Notes under the pieces: model-generated | The model's database searches: none | What the model was told of the DNA's origin: nothing | The model's input: the letters and a program-made list of their open reading frames with translations, nothing else | NCBI GenBank assembly: GCA_015956445.1 | Contig: WIUZ02000002.1 | Coordinates: 682,001-746,000 of the forward strand | From: Thelephora terrestris | Lineage: Eukaryota > Basidiomycota > Agaricomycetes > Thelephorales > Thelephoraceae | Length of the DNA: 64,000 nucleotides | Direction of reading: 5' to 3' | Shown here: positions 46,491 through 58,568 of the stretch, piece after piece | How positions within the stretch are numbered: the stretch's first letter is position 1 | Layout of the letters: every line of letters begins with the position of its first letter | Translations under genes and position numbers: made by a program

Positions 46491-47011
46491 CGATATCTTG
46501 TCAGAGGGTTTCTCTCATCCTTGCCAACTGCTCTAGGTCCTCTTGGGTGGTTTTTCCACTTTGGGGTCTACCTAGCCGACGACATGGCTTTATTGTCAGC
46601 AAGTATTGTCCATTCGTGTCCGTTGAATGGTATTTCTCGGTTGTTTCCCGATCGTCACTTAGGCAGCCTACCAGTCCTCCCTGAACTCCTCACGAGCTCG
46701 TTTTATGTCGTCTTCTAGAATGGCATTTTCTGTATTCACAAAACCGACCTCCCCTCGTATCGTTATGTAATGAGTAATATTTACGGACTCGGACTCTGAA
46801 GCAATTTGCCTACGGTTCACGTGACGACCGTGCCCTCCTCCCGATTTAAGCTCGCTGCTTCCTGCTTGGCCCGACATCTCCTTTCCGCCCTCCCCGTGCC
46901 TCTGATTCGTAGGACGCGAAAAACTTTGACCGAAACCAGCCCCACAGAATTTCAAACCCCAAATAAAGGTTCGTCTTTGATCCTTGCATCGGCAGGGGTT
47001 GTACGTGGCTG
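46491..47011. other. Region upstream of the 47-49 kb gene
   Basis: No gene seen. CCCCAAATAAAGG near 46960 may be a TATA-like element for the gene starting at 47012. Confidence 0.35.
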
Positions 47012-49606
47012 ATGACGCTTGAATGGCAGATTCTTGTCATGCCTAATCAATTGACCCTCTTCCCCTCAGGAGAAAAGTCATCCCTCCGGGTCTTTTGCCC
47101 AAACATGAAAGATGTTGTGACATCGTTCGAAAGCTATCTGCCTGCCTCTGTTGCCGAGGCCCCTGGAGTAAGCCCCAACTTGCCGGCTAGACTTAGTTGG
47201 ATCAAGGAGGGCATGGACTACCACGCATACCTCCCAAAGGAACGTCCGTTCCAAAGTCACCTTCTGGAGCCCCTCAAGCGCCAAACCCGGGACTACGTTC
47301 AAAAAGACGGGCGGTGGTTCTTGGACGAGGACACTCGTATACTCTGGGCATCTCTGGACGACAAGCTAACCGCTTCCATCGAAGTAGTCAGCGGGGGAAT
47401 GCTAGTGGAGCTCGGCCACGTAGAACCTGAATCGCCCGTTCGCTTCGGGTTCACTCGAGGCCATAAAACCCAGCGCGGAGCAAGTATATCCTCGGAGAAG
47501 AGCAGAAAGGGATTTGTCCACAGGCTTGCGTACCTTGTGTACTTGGTCTCTATGCGGTACAAATGGGGCGAAAACTTGGTCGATCAGCTTTGGTGGAAGG
47601 CCCTTTTGGCCCGATGTGGGCCAGTTTGGGTAGACAGTGTCTGGGATGCGGTTTATAGGCAATGGAAGGAAAGGAATTTCGTCGGCGTGAGGGTCCGTCC
47701 CCGTACGACCTCGGTCAGATGGCTTTCAAATGCGTTGAACTTCGGCGTTCCAATCTGGGTTTTATTCCCCGAACACAATTCCTACGAAAGATTGGACGGG
47801 GGCTTTGTTGTGGCAAACAGTTGGTTGCCGACTGGGCAGCAGGTTTACGACGCCCAACGCAAAGCGGCAGCTGAGCACAACGAAGCCCTGATCGCCAAAC
47901 CTGCCGCCGCTCCCTCCCTTCCAGCCAACCCAACAGATTCTTTGCCGGTTCCTTGCAACAACCCACCCTCAGAGCTGTCGACCGACGATGTCAACCTCAA
48001 CACCCCTGTCCGTCCCGAATCGCCGACCCCCCCCACTCGCATTCCAACTGGCGGTCGATGGTACAGGAGTTGGGAATCCTTCTTCCGAGAACGAGAGGAA
48101 GCTGATAAGAATCATTTTGAGACTGCGTCCGATGACGAGAAGAAGGCCTGGCTGTCTCGGGAACGGAACGCCCTAAAGTTTCATGCTCCCGGAAAGTCTG
48201 GAGCAAGGGTCTACGTCTGGGAGGCCTGCGATTCTGGTGGGTTTTTTAGAATTCTACAGGACCGGTCCGTAGTTGCAGAGAGCTGGGAACTTTGGTACGA
48301 AGAGGCGATGGTCTTCGATCCACGACGTAACTTTTGGGACTACTGTCCTTTCAAGTGGGCACCCGCAGTTGAGACTGGACCACCGGATGACCTGGACGAA
48401 GGAGTAAACAACAACGACCCCCTTATTCTGGGGCGCTGGTACGCAGAACCCGGCCCGCCCGCCACCCTCCCTGACCAAAACCCTTCGCCGCTCGAGTTCT
48501 TATACCGCCGATACGGTTATCTAACTTGCGATCCCACCTCGACCCACCCCGTCATCTTTCCATTCGATAAGGCACAATCACACCGAATCCTCGGTTTGGA
48601 GCCGTCCGAAGAAAAGGCAGAACACCTCAATAATTTCATCACCTGCATCCTCTCTGGCCAGCTCCCCGATGGACATTCTGACCTCAGCAAAAATTCTCCC
48701 CACGATGAGAGGTTTCAACAGACCTGGAAGAATGGAATCAGAAACACGATGATTGTCTCAAGTTCAGTCGAGCTTTCCACCCAGGGCGAAGTTTTCACTT
48801 TCATCGATGCGGGCGACTCGAGGCAGTTGGTGTTCCACCATCCCTTGTCCGTTCTTGAGGTATGGAGAGCAGGGACTGCGGCGAAGCTCGAAAGCCACTT
48901 GAACTACCTTTTGCTCAACGGTTCAAAGTTCACCCTCTTGTACCCAGCTGCCGGACCTTCTGTTCCCCCAAACTTCAACATCCTCACATTTCCTGTCCGG
49001 GAAGAAAATTGGCAGCTCAACCCAGAGGATTTCGGGGCCTACATGTCGAGGGTCCGGACCCTCTTCCATGAACGTCCTTACGTTGCAGCAGCGGCCTTTT
49101 CTTGGGGGGGGATTGCCTGGCGAATTGCTATAGAGGTGCTCGGGATAGAAGGGTCCTTCGACATCATACTCGACACCTATCCCGACTCAGGGTCCTCTTT
49201 GAAGGTGGAGAAGAAGGAGTACTGGCGTCACGAGCTTACCGAGGGCGAGTGGTTTTACCTTGTCGGAGGTTACGAGATCCTAACCGGTTGGTGATTTCAC
49301 TTCAACCAACTTCGTCGAGCTCACCCTGGAGCAGGGAAGGGGAATCAGACGAAGGACTTGTCTTGGTGGCCCAAGGTTAACACCTGGGAAGGATCCGGTC
49401 TTGATTTTGGGTGCTGGACGCCGTTGTGTGAAAGATGGTTCCAGGGGCATCTCAAGAAAATCCAAGAGGGCAGAACCCAACCATATGCTACGAGACAATG
49501 GGCAAAAAACCTGAGATACCAGTCCCAAACAAAGCAGTTTTTCGATAAGTGGAGGATCATCGGGAGGGAATTTTTGACAAAGGAGTGTTCAATAGCAACC
49601 TTGTAA
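47012..49606 (+). CDS. Large uncharacterised protein, almost intronless
   Basis: A single long exon from 47012 (MTLEWQILVMPNQ) gives about 760 codons. An intron from 49289 to an acceptor near 49334 adds a conserved-looking tail (KDLSWWPKVNTWEGSGLDF, CWTPLCERWFQGHLKK), ending 49606. Trp and aromatic residues are frequent (WYRSWESFFRERE, FWDYCPFKWAP). A Pro/Ser-rich spacer near residues 295-350 separates two globular halves. I recognise no catalytic motif, signal peptide or membrane segment. One long intact frame in a repeat-rich region suggests purifying selection. The gene is in a row with other lineage-specific genes on the plus strand. Confidence 0.72.
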
Positions 49607-49902
49607 CTTTCCTGCGATTGTCTAGAATATCTTCCACCTCGCCCCTGGTTTCCCCCCCCCCCCCCTCAATTTTCAAGTACATACGCATTGCCAGTCCCCT
49701 AATTTTTTCAGCCAGCAGATACGACGGATCTCCTCTTCACTTAGACTGCATTTTTGAAACGGCCTTCCGACTTCCTCTGTGACCTACAAAGGCTCCTGGC
49801 GGCCAAAAACTTCACAGGCTCACGTGACTTCATTTTGGGCTGTCAGGGAATAGTGCCATTTTCTGCGTATCTCCCATCCCCGGCACCCCACCAAAAGTCA
49901 AA

Positions 49903-51180
49903 ATGCAAGGTGGAGAACAATCCGATGAGCCTCTCCTAAGAAGATCTAGTCGCCGCCGAAGGCAAAACATCAACCGTCGGGAGGCTTTTACGCTGACAGA
50001 AGCGCAGGTAGAACGCGCCCGGGCGGATGGTATGGAAGCACAGTTCTCGACTACCCCGGAGCTTTTCAGGATAACATCTCGCTCCTATGAACTCCATTGA
50101 ATCCTGAAGAAACAGCTTCAGATCCCGATGAAACAGCTTCGCATCCCGATGAAACAGCTTCGCAGCCCGAGGAAGCCTCTTCAAATCCCAACCAAGTTTC
50201 TCCGAATCCCCAGGAACCCCCTTCCGAGATACTGGAGTCTCACACTCACGAAGGCGCCGTCCCAACCTCAATGACCGCTTCCTCTCTGTTTGAGAATCTT
50301 TTTACCTACGGCACAGACTGGCCAGGGCCAATGGAATCCTCCGCTGAAGGTGACTCTCAGGTCCTCGTTGAAGGAATGAAAGTTGATCTTGTTTCCAGAC
50401 CCGCCGGCTGGAGAACAAAGATCCAGCTGTTCACCTCTTCCTTTGTTCTTGGAAGGCAGCTCTGTTTTGGATAGAAGGTCTCCCTCTCCGGCCCCTGATC
50501 TATTTCCAGAACACTCGTCAATTACAGGTTGGGGTCCACCTTCTCCTGTTGTGTCTCTTCCTGTCAACGAAGAGGAGGAGGAGGAGGAACGTCAGACAGT
50601 GGCAGAGATGCGAGCCCAGTTTGGATGGCTGGTTCAAATGATCCGGGACAACCAAGATACCGGGTGGGGCACTGCTTACAGGGACTTTGTCGATTCTGTA
50701 CTCCTACTTCACGCAGTGGAAGCACTAGGAATCAAGGTCCGGAGCAATAACAGAATCAGCAAGGGAGAGTTTTGCACCAGCGCAGGGGGTCGATACCCTC
50801 TTACTCTGGATTATTTCATAGACAGCATGGGTCTAACTTACTCGTCGACCACCTGGAGAAATAAGTTGACTATGTACAACAGGATCATGTCCCTCCAATC
50901 TTATGTTGAGCACAGGGGTGGGGCAAGTTTTGGGCTTGATGCACACCGAGCTGCTTGGAGTGTAGTGGGTTTGTGGGTGGGGGACAGAGACAAGCTGCTT
51001 CCTGTAGATTGGACCACAACGAGGTACGGGAATACAGAGCTTAAGCCGTTGCTTTCAGCAATGGTGCAGGAAGCCAACCAAGGTAAGTGCACCGAGTTCT
51101 CTCAATCAGGTCGTCAGTTGTCGAGTGCTGAGCTCAGACCTGTTTTACAAGGTGGTCTGGAGTATGCAGAGGAGTCTTAG
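49903..51180 (+). CDS. Uncharacterised protein with acidic and repeat-rich N-terminus
   Basis: Starts MQGGEQSDEPLLRRSSRRRRQ at 49903. After an intron near 50097 there is a small repeat (DPDETASHPDETASQPEE), then a Ser/Pro-rich spacer. A globular region follows: EEEEEEERQTVAEMRAQFG, MIRDNQDTGWGTAYRDFVD, ALGIKVRSNNRISKGEF and DYFIDSMGLTYSSTTWRNK. The frame passes from one exon to the next around 50400-50480. The end is about 51180. No known domain was found. It is convergent with the integrase-core gene, whose stop lies only about 75 bp away. Confidence 0.55.
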
Positions 51181-51253
51181 GTCGAAGATTTGTACATCGG
51201 TAAACATATGTTGGATTATATTATCGACCAACCCCCAGGGCGGCAGAAACCTA

Positions 51254-53030
51254 TTAAATCTGACTACAAGCGCGGAGGGCTTGAATCCAGATAGTTCTTC
51301 GGACGAGCATGCTTCGTGAGTCAACGTCTGCGACTTGGGAGAGGTAACGATCCAGCTGACTAACACCCTCGGCAGAGAGAGGACAGTTTGGGGGGGTGCA
51401 TTCTACCTCGGATAGGGAAGAGGGAGCGGTGCTGAATGGATTGTCGGGCGGGGTGGGATTGTAATAACGGTGATTGGTCATGAGCTCATCGTCTTCCATA
51501 ACCTCCCAATCGACCCCGTACAAATACAGGTCCCCACCTTCTAAACCATCCTGGTCCCCCTGACGCGGGCCGTTGAGACCTCGAGGGCCGTCCTCAATCA
51601 TACTGAAAAAGAACATTTCATGCGGGGTCTGTTGCGGTTCACCTCTAATCTGGAGCTTATGGTTATTCCAAGCTTCCGCCCACGAAAGAGAGTCCTGGTT
51701 GATTTGGTTCAGGAAAAGGTGTTGGAGGAGCCAAATGTGAGCTGGGTTGTCGACATCTAGCCCTTCGTTGGCCTCTAGGTCGGTGAAAAGGTTCTTCCAC
51801 TTTCCACCAAACCCCTCAGTGACGTCGTACCAGATCCTTTCAATCCGACTGTTGTGGACGCTTCTATCAAGGAAGGGTTGTGAGAACTGCAATCTCAAAA
51901 GGCAGAAAACGGGCTAATTAACCTCCCCCAGATATAAGACCCCCTCCCTGTGCCCTGGTTCTCCTCCATCCACTCTGCCACTCTCACATTCTCTGTACCA
52001 TGGTCTCCCCTTACACGGCTGGGTATCCCGTGGACGGAGGCGGCATCGAGGAAGAGCCCAAGCACTGTATCTGCGCGGTTGTTATTATTGGCTCGGATGC
52101 CAACCACCAGTCGACTCTTGCCGTCAACAAATGCGTGGATCACAATCTTCCATCGAATTAAGCCTAGGGCTAGTTAAGTCTTTCAAATGCTGGCGTCTGG
52201 GCACGACAAATACCGTGTTGACCGTCATGATGCCAGAGCGAGTTAGCGCCAGCTACCTGATACCTGCGGCGGTGGACCCTTCGACCGCCAAATGTGCCAG
52301 GAACTCCACTGGTTCGGAGAAACGACTCCCTCACACGTGCCTCCGAAACCATAACACCGTTTTCTCGAAGACATGATGTCGCCATCCGTCGTCCAAAAGA
52401 GGGAAAATCTTGTATGACGATGGCCAAACACCGGTCAAGTTCCTCGTCGCTGATTTCTTCTGAGTGGGGGAGAGAGTTGGTGTTATCTCTGCCAACCTGT
52501 TGGGGATGGGGATGGCTTGCTCCGGGCATCTCAATCCCATAGTCCAGCTGTCTTCTACGGATGGTTCGAGCTGAACAACTTGCAGTCTTTGCAACCTTTG
52601 TCTTCGGTCGCAACGAAAGAGCAGTTGAGAGCAGATTTGGCTCTATCTCAACCCTTGGACGTCCGCGTTTACCAGTTCTAACGATGCTTACGAACGGAAT
52701 AGCTGCGTCTTCCAGTGGGTCGCTGGAGGCATGCCGTGCTCGGTCCAAGTAATTTGTCATCGATTCTGTGTTTTGCCGGCAATGTGAGAGTTCTTCGGGC
52801 AAGAAGAGGTGGGAGTGCTACAACATATGTTCAAATTTATGTTATTACACCTTTTTTAGCCAGAGGAGTATTTTACAGACCCGCTCGACAGCTTGGCTAT
52901 ACGACAAGACCTCATTCTGAGCCTCAGTCAAACAAACGCTGTCGCCCACTTGCGTGTTGAGAGCCCGTTGAACGCGCCTCTCCAGCTCTTCGTATGCTCG
53001 ACGAAGATTGCCCAGCCGGTCAATATCCAT
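51254..53030 (-). CDS. Integrase-core (DDE) protein, stand-alone
   Basis: Starts MDIDRLGNLRRAYEELERRV at 53030. Two to three introns follow (for example after SQAVER). The second exon has a helix-turn-helix-like part (LRPKTKVAKTASCSARTIRR). The catalytic core is spread over three exons: WHHDGQHG gives the first Asp, VRGDHGTENV the second Asp and NSRIERIWYDVTE the Glu. A tail with HKLQIRGEPQQTPHEMFFF and an acidic end follows. Such solo integrase-core genes are common in basidiomycetes. There is no reverse transcriptase, protease or capsid gene beside it, so it is more like a DNA-transposon or domesticated integrase than part of a retroelement. The gene looks whole. Confidence 0.75.
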
Positions 53031-54372
53031 GATAGCAACCTGAAGGGAAAGGGGGGATCATCAGAACATTGGGGCGTAAACTTTGCTTTTGGGTTCTCAG
53101 CACTGTCGGCAATGATGAGTTATTAGGTACTATTTGAAAACACTTATTTGACATTACTACCAGCTAAAGATACCATGTTTGCAGAGATCCGAAACTCGCT
53201 TCTCTGATTCCTCGCTTCCCTCATTCCTCACTCCGCCCATCTTCAAGGTATCCATCCCCACTTGAATTCCACCAGCTTCCCTCATTGTCGGAACCCGCCC
53301 TCCCTGCCGCTCTGACCCTGCAACATTGGGCCCATATCTAGATTACTTGGTTAGCGGATGGCTGGGTGTGATGTCAAAGTAATCCCGTTGTCCGCACTCC
53401 CTCCCACAGTCAACCTGAAACTCAGAATCATATGTGCTTAGCGACGTCTTACAATTACGTGAATGTCCTCGTCAGTGTGGGTAGCTAAAGCCGCTTCCAT
53501 CTCTCAACCTCTGCCGATTCAAGTGCAAGAAAAGCTGAGAAATAGAGGGAGGTGGTGTGGATACAGCTGTCCTATGTACGTTCTATAGGTAGGGGACATC
53601 GAAGGTTATGATATAGAGTGCAATATTTGGCCATGAGAACCGGCAATCTGTCAGCGTCAACTCCAATTTCTCAAAGGCCGTTCCGCAGCCTTCTAATTTG
53701 ACTCAATGACTTGCTTTTTGGGACGAACTTCCCTCTCAAAAGCCGCCAATTTGAAAAGATAAGTGTCTATTTGCAATGATAAGTGGTCTATTTGCAATGA
53801 TAAGTACCTACCAGGCACCGGCTATCTACTGTCGATCTGCCATTTATCCAATGAATAAGCCTATATATGGTACCACTCATGACATCAGAAGGGGAAATTG
53901 GGGGTGCCTGAGGGTTGGGATAAAGTCGAGAGTGACTTCCAGTGGTACGAAGTGATGGGGGATGGACTGACATACCGTCGGCAATCAATATCCACTCTCC
54001 CTCGCTCTAGGGATGGGGTTGACATGCAATCGGCAATCAATCCCCATTCTATTTCACTGGTCAGACATCGACTGATACACGAAATGGAGATTGATTGCAA
54101 AGTCACAATCAATCTCCACTCTACCTCATCCCCAGTCACTGCGGCTCACTGGAACCATCTAGGTCGACATACCTCTGGTTTCTGTAGTGCTTCACCCCAT
54201 TCCATGTGCAACAACTGTCTCTCATCCTCTCTCATCCCATTCCACTTCACTGCCACAGTGATAAACAGTGGCGAAGAGTGGCCATCGATGACCATCGATG
54301 ATCCCCGATGGAAGCGCCTAAATTGACATGCCGTTGTGTAATCTCCGGATTTTTGTCCAGGAATTCCCTTCA
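53031..54372. other. Gene-poor stretch with short repeated motifs
   Basis: No gene supported. 53985-54120 holds three variants of GCAATCAATMYCCAYTCT, one of which forms the hairpin listed separately. 53765-53800 has a repeated TGCAATGATAAGTG. Confidence 0.4.
54085..54118. repeat. Perfect 13-bp hairpin
   Basis: TGGAGATTGATTG, an 8-base loop, then CAATCAATCTCCA. The arms are perfect. Confidence 0.85.
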
Positions 54373-54723
54373 AACAAACAGCCCAAGGAGTAGACCGCGT
54401 CACAGTAAGTTTTTATTCGTTCGCTCTGCTCTACGGCTATGCTAACATACGATCTAGGCTACTGTGCTACGGAGAATGGAAGAAAACAAACACCAGTGCC
54501 CCCGAAAACGCCTTCGAAGAGTACTGGAAAACCGTTCCTGCTGCAACCAAGAGGGTAAGTCTCTTATCTCCTCCTCCCTTCATCTTATCTCACTTCGTGA
54601 TCCTGTCAGAAATACACAAACGAAGCCAAGAAGCTCGTACGTCACGGTTACGACGGCTTCTATTTACATACTAACTTTTTCTTCTACAGGCCGCTTTGGC
54701 TTCTAAGGAGAATCCGTCTACCT
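54373..54723 (+). other. Short spliced open frame, unrecognised
   Basis: Exons after the acceptors near 54457, 54609 and 54690 read GEWKKTNTSAPENAFEEYWK, KYTNEAKKL and LASKENPST, then TGA near 54723. Splice sites are good and phases agree. The Trp-Lys-Lys/Trp-Lys spacing faintly recalls an HMG box, which I do not claim. The upstream exon meets a stop in the frame needed unless a weak GTAGAC donor is used. It is either a small gene or a fragment. Confidence 0.35.
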
Positions 54724-55224
54724 GAGATCTTGGAGGTGTGCTCGCGCGGGCCTGCGACCCACCAAAGAGGGCACCAATGTACCGGGACGGCTGTGGTGCG
54801 GGTGGGAATAAGCGAGGGGATGACCCCATTTTAAAAATAGATCAGTGTTGCTGTCCGTCGACTAGAATCGATACGAATAGATTTTTTGTTGCTCCCGCTC
54901 GATACGCATAGAACCGCAATTATATTAAGATCTATCGAAATCTACCCTGCGCTACAGTCGGACGTCGAGTTACCAATCCAGGCTCCCTCTCGCTCCTTGT
55001 CGATCTGCATGGGGCGTGTGCGACTTTCCTGCCATTTGTACAACCCGCATCAACCCGGATCGACCCTGGTCTAAGGATCGCTCCGGTTTGAACCCGCTAG
55101 CTCCTGCTGGATCAAATTCTGTCCGGGGATCATCGATCACTATCATAAGCGCCGAGATCCTCGTAATCCACCCAATGTTACAAGCGCTCAAACAGGCTCA
55201 AACGCGGTACTACGGGCGCGTATA
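54724..55224. other. Intergenic region with copy of the 45-bp dispersed repeat
   Basis: 55093-55134 matches 16795-16840 in inverted orientation. Otherwise nothing is seen. Confidence 0.45.
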
Positions 55225-55467
55225 TACGTTCGAGTTTTCCAGCAAACACTCAGAAAGTAACACCTCGCAGAATTTCAATGTTCATTATCCACAAGCACCT
55301 TTTCTCCGACAGCTAAGGAGGGAGACAGAAAGCAGTGAATCAAACCCTGATACAAGTTATACTAGTCCGACTCAGAAGGACGTACGCGGGCTGCCAGGGG
55401 GGCGGTTTGGGTCGAAAACTGCGCCTGGGACTGACCCTGGGCGGACATTGACCACTACCGTCTTCAC
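55225..55467 (-). repeat. Duplicated kinase 3' block, copy B
   Basis: Downstream flank of the first kinase, matching 14236-14461 in the same internal order (GAAAGTAACACCTCGCAG, then TTCAATGTTCATTATCC). Confidence 0.8.
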
Positions 55468-56760
55468 CTAGTAGAGTTGCCTCGTATCCCAGTGCAGCGT
55501 GGCGTCGTTCAAATAAGGAAGGATATCCTCCACGCTTGGCTGCCCACCACGATCTTCCAGCCAACATTGTTCAACTGTTTTCCACAGGTCCTCAGTGAAC
55601 CCGAGGCGTGCTGCCTCCTCCGGTTTTTTCGGTCGAACTCCGCTTGTGATGGCATGGCGAAGGAGAATGTCCGACACGATCTCAAGATAAGGATGGTGTC
55701 CACATAAGACCTGGGATATATCATTTACCAACTGCAACAAACAGTTCGTTTACGCGAGTGCTTGCCTCGTAGATGACCATCCCGAACGCGTAACAATCGG
55801 ACTGCGTTGTCGGTCGATCGATTTCATCCGACTGCGGATCCAAAAACCTTTCCGGATCCAGAAGCTCGGGCTCATCCAACGAAATGTCCCATCGGAAGTG
55901 AACGACATCAGGGAGTCGATTGTGAGCAACGATACTTTGGAGCTCCGAGCGGCGGCACGTTCCGCAACGCCGTTGATCGTTGAAAGGCCGAAGTCTGCGA
56001 TACAGGCTCGCTTGTCTTTGTTAATGAGGATATTTGCCTTCGAAAATGAGTGAGCAGTGTAGGAAGTTAATTTGAGAGAAACAGGTACCCCTTTCAAATC
56101 TGCATGGACAATCCGGTGGTCATGCAGATACTTCAATCCATTCGCAACGTCAACCAACTACACAGCATCAGTCAACTTACTGCAGGAATTGGACGGGTGA
56201 CGCACAAGTGTTGGACGGTTAGCGCGTTGGTCCCCCTGGATAAATTGGTTGATGTTTCCATTATCCATCCACTCAGAAACCATCGCAAGCCGTCGGTCAC
56301 TTATCGTGACCCCGAGGAGCGGTAAGATGTTCGGATGCCGAAGGTGCTTCCAGGCAACTCCCTCTCGGCAGAATCCCTGCAATGCATTCATACGCACGAG
56401 CGCAACGGTACAAGCAGAACACTCACGCTGAGGAGTTTGTCCAGGTCACTGGTGAGATACACGCAGAAAACCTTGACTGCCACACAAACACCTTCGTGCA
56501 TACTCCGACATACAGTAGCAGAACCTCCATACGCAACTTCCTCGGACCCTTGCGAGCAATCTGGGATATACATTGACGCCGGGATCGCGCGATACCGGCT
56601 GCATGTTTTGCGAAGTTCATTGAACAGCCTCTGTCGTTCTCGATCCGGGATATTGTGATTTCCTAGTTGCTAAAACTCGTTTTAGTCCTGAAAGTCGGGG
56701 AATGAAAAGCAGCCTGACGTTATCCATCTCCTCAATATACCTCTGGATTTGAAGTGGACT
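55468..56760 (-). pseudogene. TKL-like protein kinase K1, frameshifted
   Basis: Minus-strand exons give ERQRLFNELRKTCSRYRA, a Gly loop (GGSATVCRS), VAVKVF (ATP-binding Lys), HPNILPLLG, IVHADLKG..NILIN (catalytic loop) and ADFGLST, then MSP. Compared with the neighbour K2, one base is missing at about 55867 (AGCCCGAGC instead of AGCCCTGAGC). This breaks the frame inside the MSPELLDPE (APE) motif. The 3' part (CGHHPYLEIVSDILLRHA, CWLEDRGGQP) is intact in another frame up to the stop at 55468. No start Met was found upstream, so the 5' end is also incomplete. This is a host gene that has lost function recently. Confidence 0.75.
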
Positions 56761-56814
56761 TAGATGGCACTCAGAGGTACAAATGTCTCTCGGGCTCAGT
56801 AGGCTGTACTACCC

Positions 56815-57128
56815 TCCCACGGACACACCTACTGCGAACAGTGTTGGCCATGGCCATGGACGGTCGTGGGAACGTTCGAGTTCTTCAGTAAACACTTTGA
56901 AATCCTACGAGGTTTTACTTTTTATGTTCATTATCCCCAAGTACTTTTTCTCCGCCAGCTTGCGGGAAAGGAGGGAGACAGAAAGCAGCAGTGAAACAAA
57001 ACCTGATACAAGTTATGCTAGTCAGACTCAGAAGGACGCACGCCGGCTGCCAGGGCGGCGGTTTGGGTCGAAAGCTGCATCTTGGACTGAGCCTGGGGGG
57101 ACATTGACCACTACCATCTTGCGGCCAC
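56815..57128 (-). repeat. Duplicated kinase 3' block, copy C (with micro-inversion)
   Basis: Flank of kinase K2. It is nearly identical to 14150-14461 except that about 26 bp at 56897-56923 is the reverse complement of 14236-14261. Confidence 0.85.
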
Positions 57129-58340
57129 CTAGAGTTGCCTCGTATCCCAGTGCAGCGTGGCGTCGTTCAAATAAGGAAGGATGTCCTCCACGCTAGGCCG
57201 CGCACCACGGTCTTCTAGCCAACATCGTTCAACTATTCTCCAAAGGTCTTTAGTGAACCCAAGGCGTGCTGCCCCCTCCGGTTTTTTCGGTCGAACTCCG
57301 CTTGTGATCGCATCGAGAACGAGAATGTTCGACGTGATCTCAACATAAGGATGGTGTCCACATAAGACCTGGGATATATCCTTTTATCATCTGCAACAAG
57401 CAGTTCGTTTACACGAGTGCTTACCTCGTAGATGACCATCCCGAACGCGTAACAATCGGACTGCGTTGTCGGTCGATCGCTTTCATCCGACTGCGGAATC
57501 AAAAACCTTTCCGGATCCAGAAGCTCAGGGCTCATCCAACGAAATGTCCCACCGGGAGTGAACGACATCAGGGAGTCGATTGTGGACAACGATAGTTGGG
57601 AGCTCCGAGCGGCGGCACGTGCCGCAACGCCGTTGATCGTTGCAAGGCCGAAGTCAGCGATACAGGCCCGCTTGTGCTTGTTGATGAGGATATTTGCCTG
57701 CGAAAATGAGTGAGCGGTATAGGAAGTTGGTTTGAGAGAGGCAAGTACCCCTTTCAAATCTGCATGGACAATCCGGAGGTCATGCAGATACTTCAAGCCA
57801 TACGCAACGTCAACTAACTACGCAACATCAGACAACTTCCTGTAGAGATTGGGTGGGTGACCCACAAGCATGGGGCGGTTTGCGTGTTGATCCTTTTCAA
57901 TGAATTGATTGATGTTTCCATTATCCATCCACTCAGAAACCATCGCAAGCCGCTGTTCGCTTATCGTCACCCCAAGGAGCGGTAAGATGTTCGGATGTCG
58001 AAGGTGCTTCCAGGCAACTCCCTCTCGGCAGAATCCCTGCAATGCATTCATACGCACGAGTGTAACGATACAAGCAGAACACTCACGCTAAGGAGGTTGC
58101 CCAGGTCGCTGGTGAGGAACACGCGGAAAACCTTGACTGCCACACAAACCCCTTTGTGCATACTCTTCCATACAATGGCAGAATTTCCCTCCGCAACTTC
58201 CACGGACCCTTGCGAACAATCTGGGATATGCATTGACGCCGGTATCGCGCGATACCGGCTGCATGTTTTGCAAAGTTTATTCAACAGTTTCTGTCGTTCT
58301 CTATCTGGGATGATGTGATTTCCTAGTCGCTAAAACTTTT
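57129..58340 (-). CDS. TKL-like protein kinase K2
   Basis: Complete catalytic set on the minus strand: loop EGNSAIVWKS, VAVKVF, GFCREGVAWKHLRHPNILPL, MVSEWMDNGNINQF, IVHADLKG then NILINKHKRACIADFGLAT, FRWMSPELLDPERF, TQSDCYAFGMVIYE, and the tail CWLEDRGARPSVEDI..LHWDTRQL with stop at 57129. Introns fall at the same places as in K1 (after LLS, after the HADLKG loop, after VIYE). HRD is HAD, as is frequent in this fungal group. A phase-1 intron with GTATAT donor precedes NHIIPDRERQKL; the first exon and start codon upstream of 58400 are uncertain. Likely cytosolic Ser/Thr or dual-specificity signalling kinase. Confidence 0.7.
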
Positions 58341-58568
58341 TTTAGTCCTGAAAAACGGGGAATGCAAAGGAACCTGACGTTATCCATCCTCTCAATATAC
58401 CCCTGAATTCCAAACCCCGAGTTCTGCAGAACCGAGAAAGAAGGGGTCTGTGGAGAGATTGCCTCGTGTTTTTGTTGCTGCGTTCCAATGCTCGTGACCG
58501 TTGCAGAACCTTCGGTCTGAAGCGAAAACTCCTCGTCTGGATCCCTTCGATCAACTGGCAGTAAATGC

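Noticed and set aside
51254-53030. Integrase gene as part of a retroelement
   Set aside because: No reverse transcriptase, protease, capsid or LTR pair is found around it and it has its own introns; a stand-alone integrase-core gene fits better.
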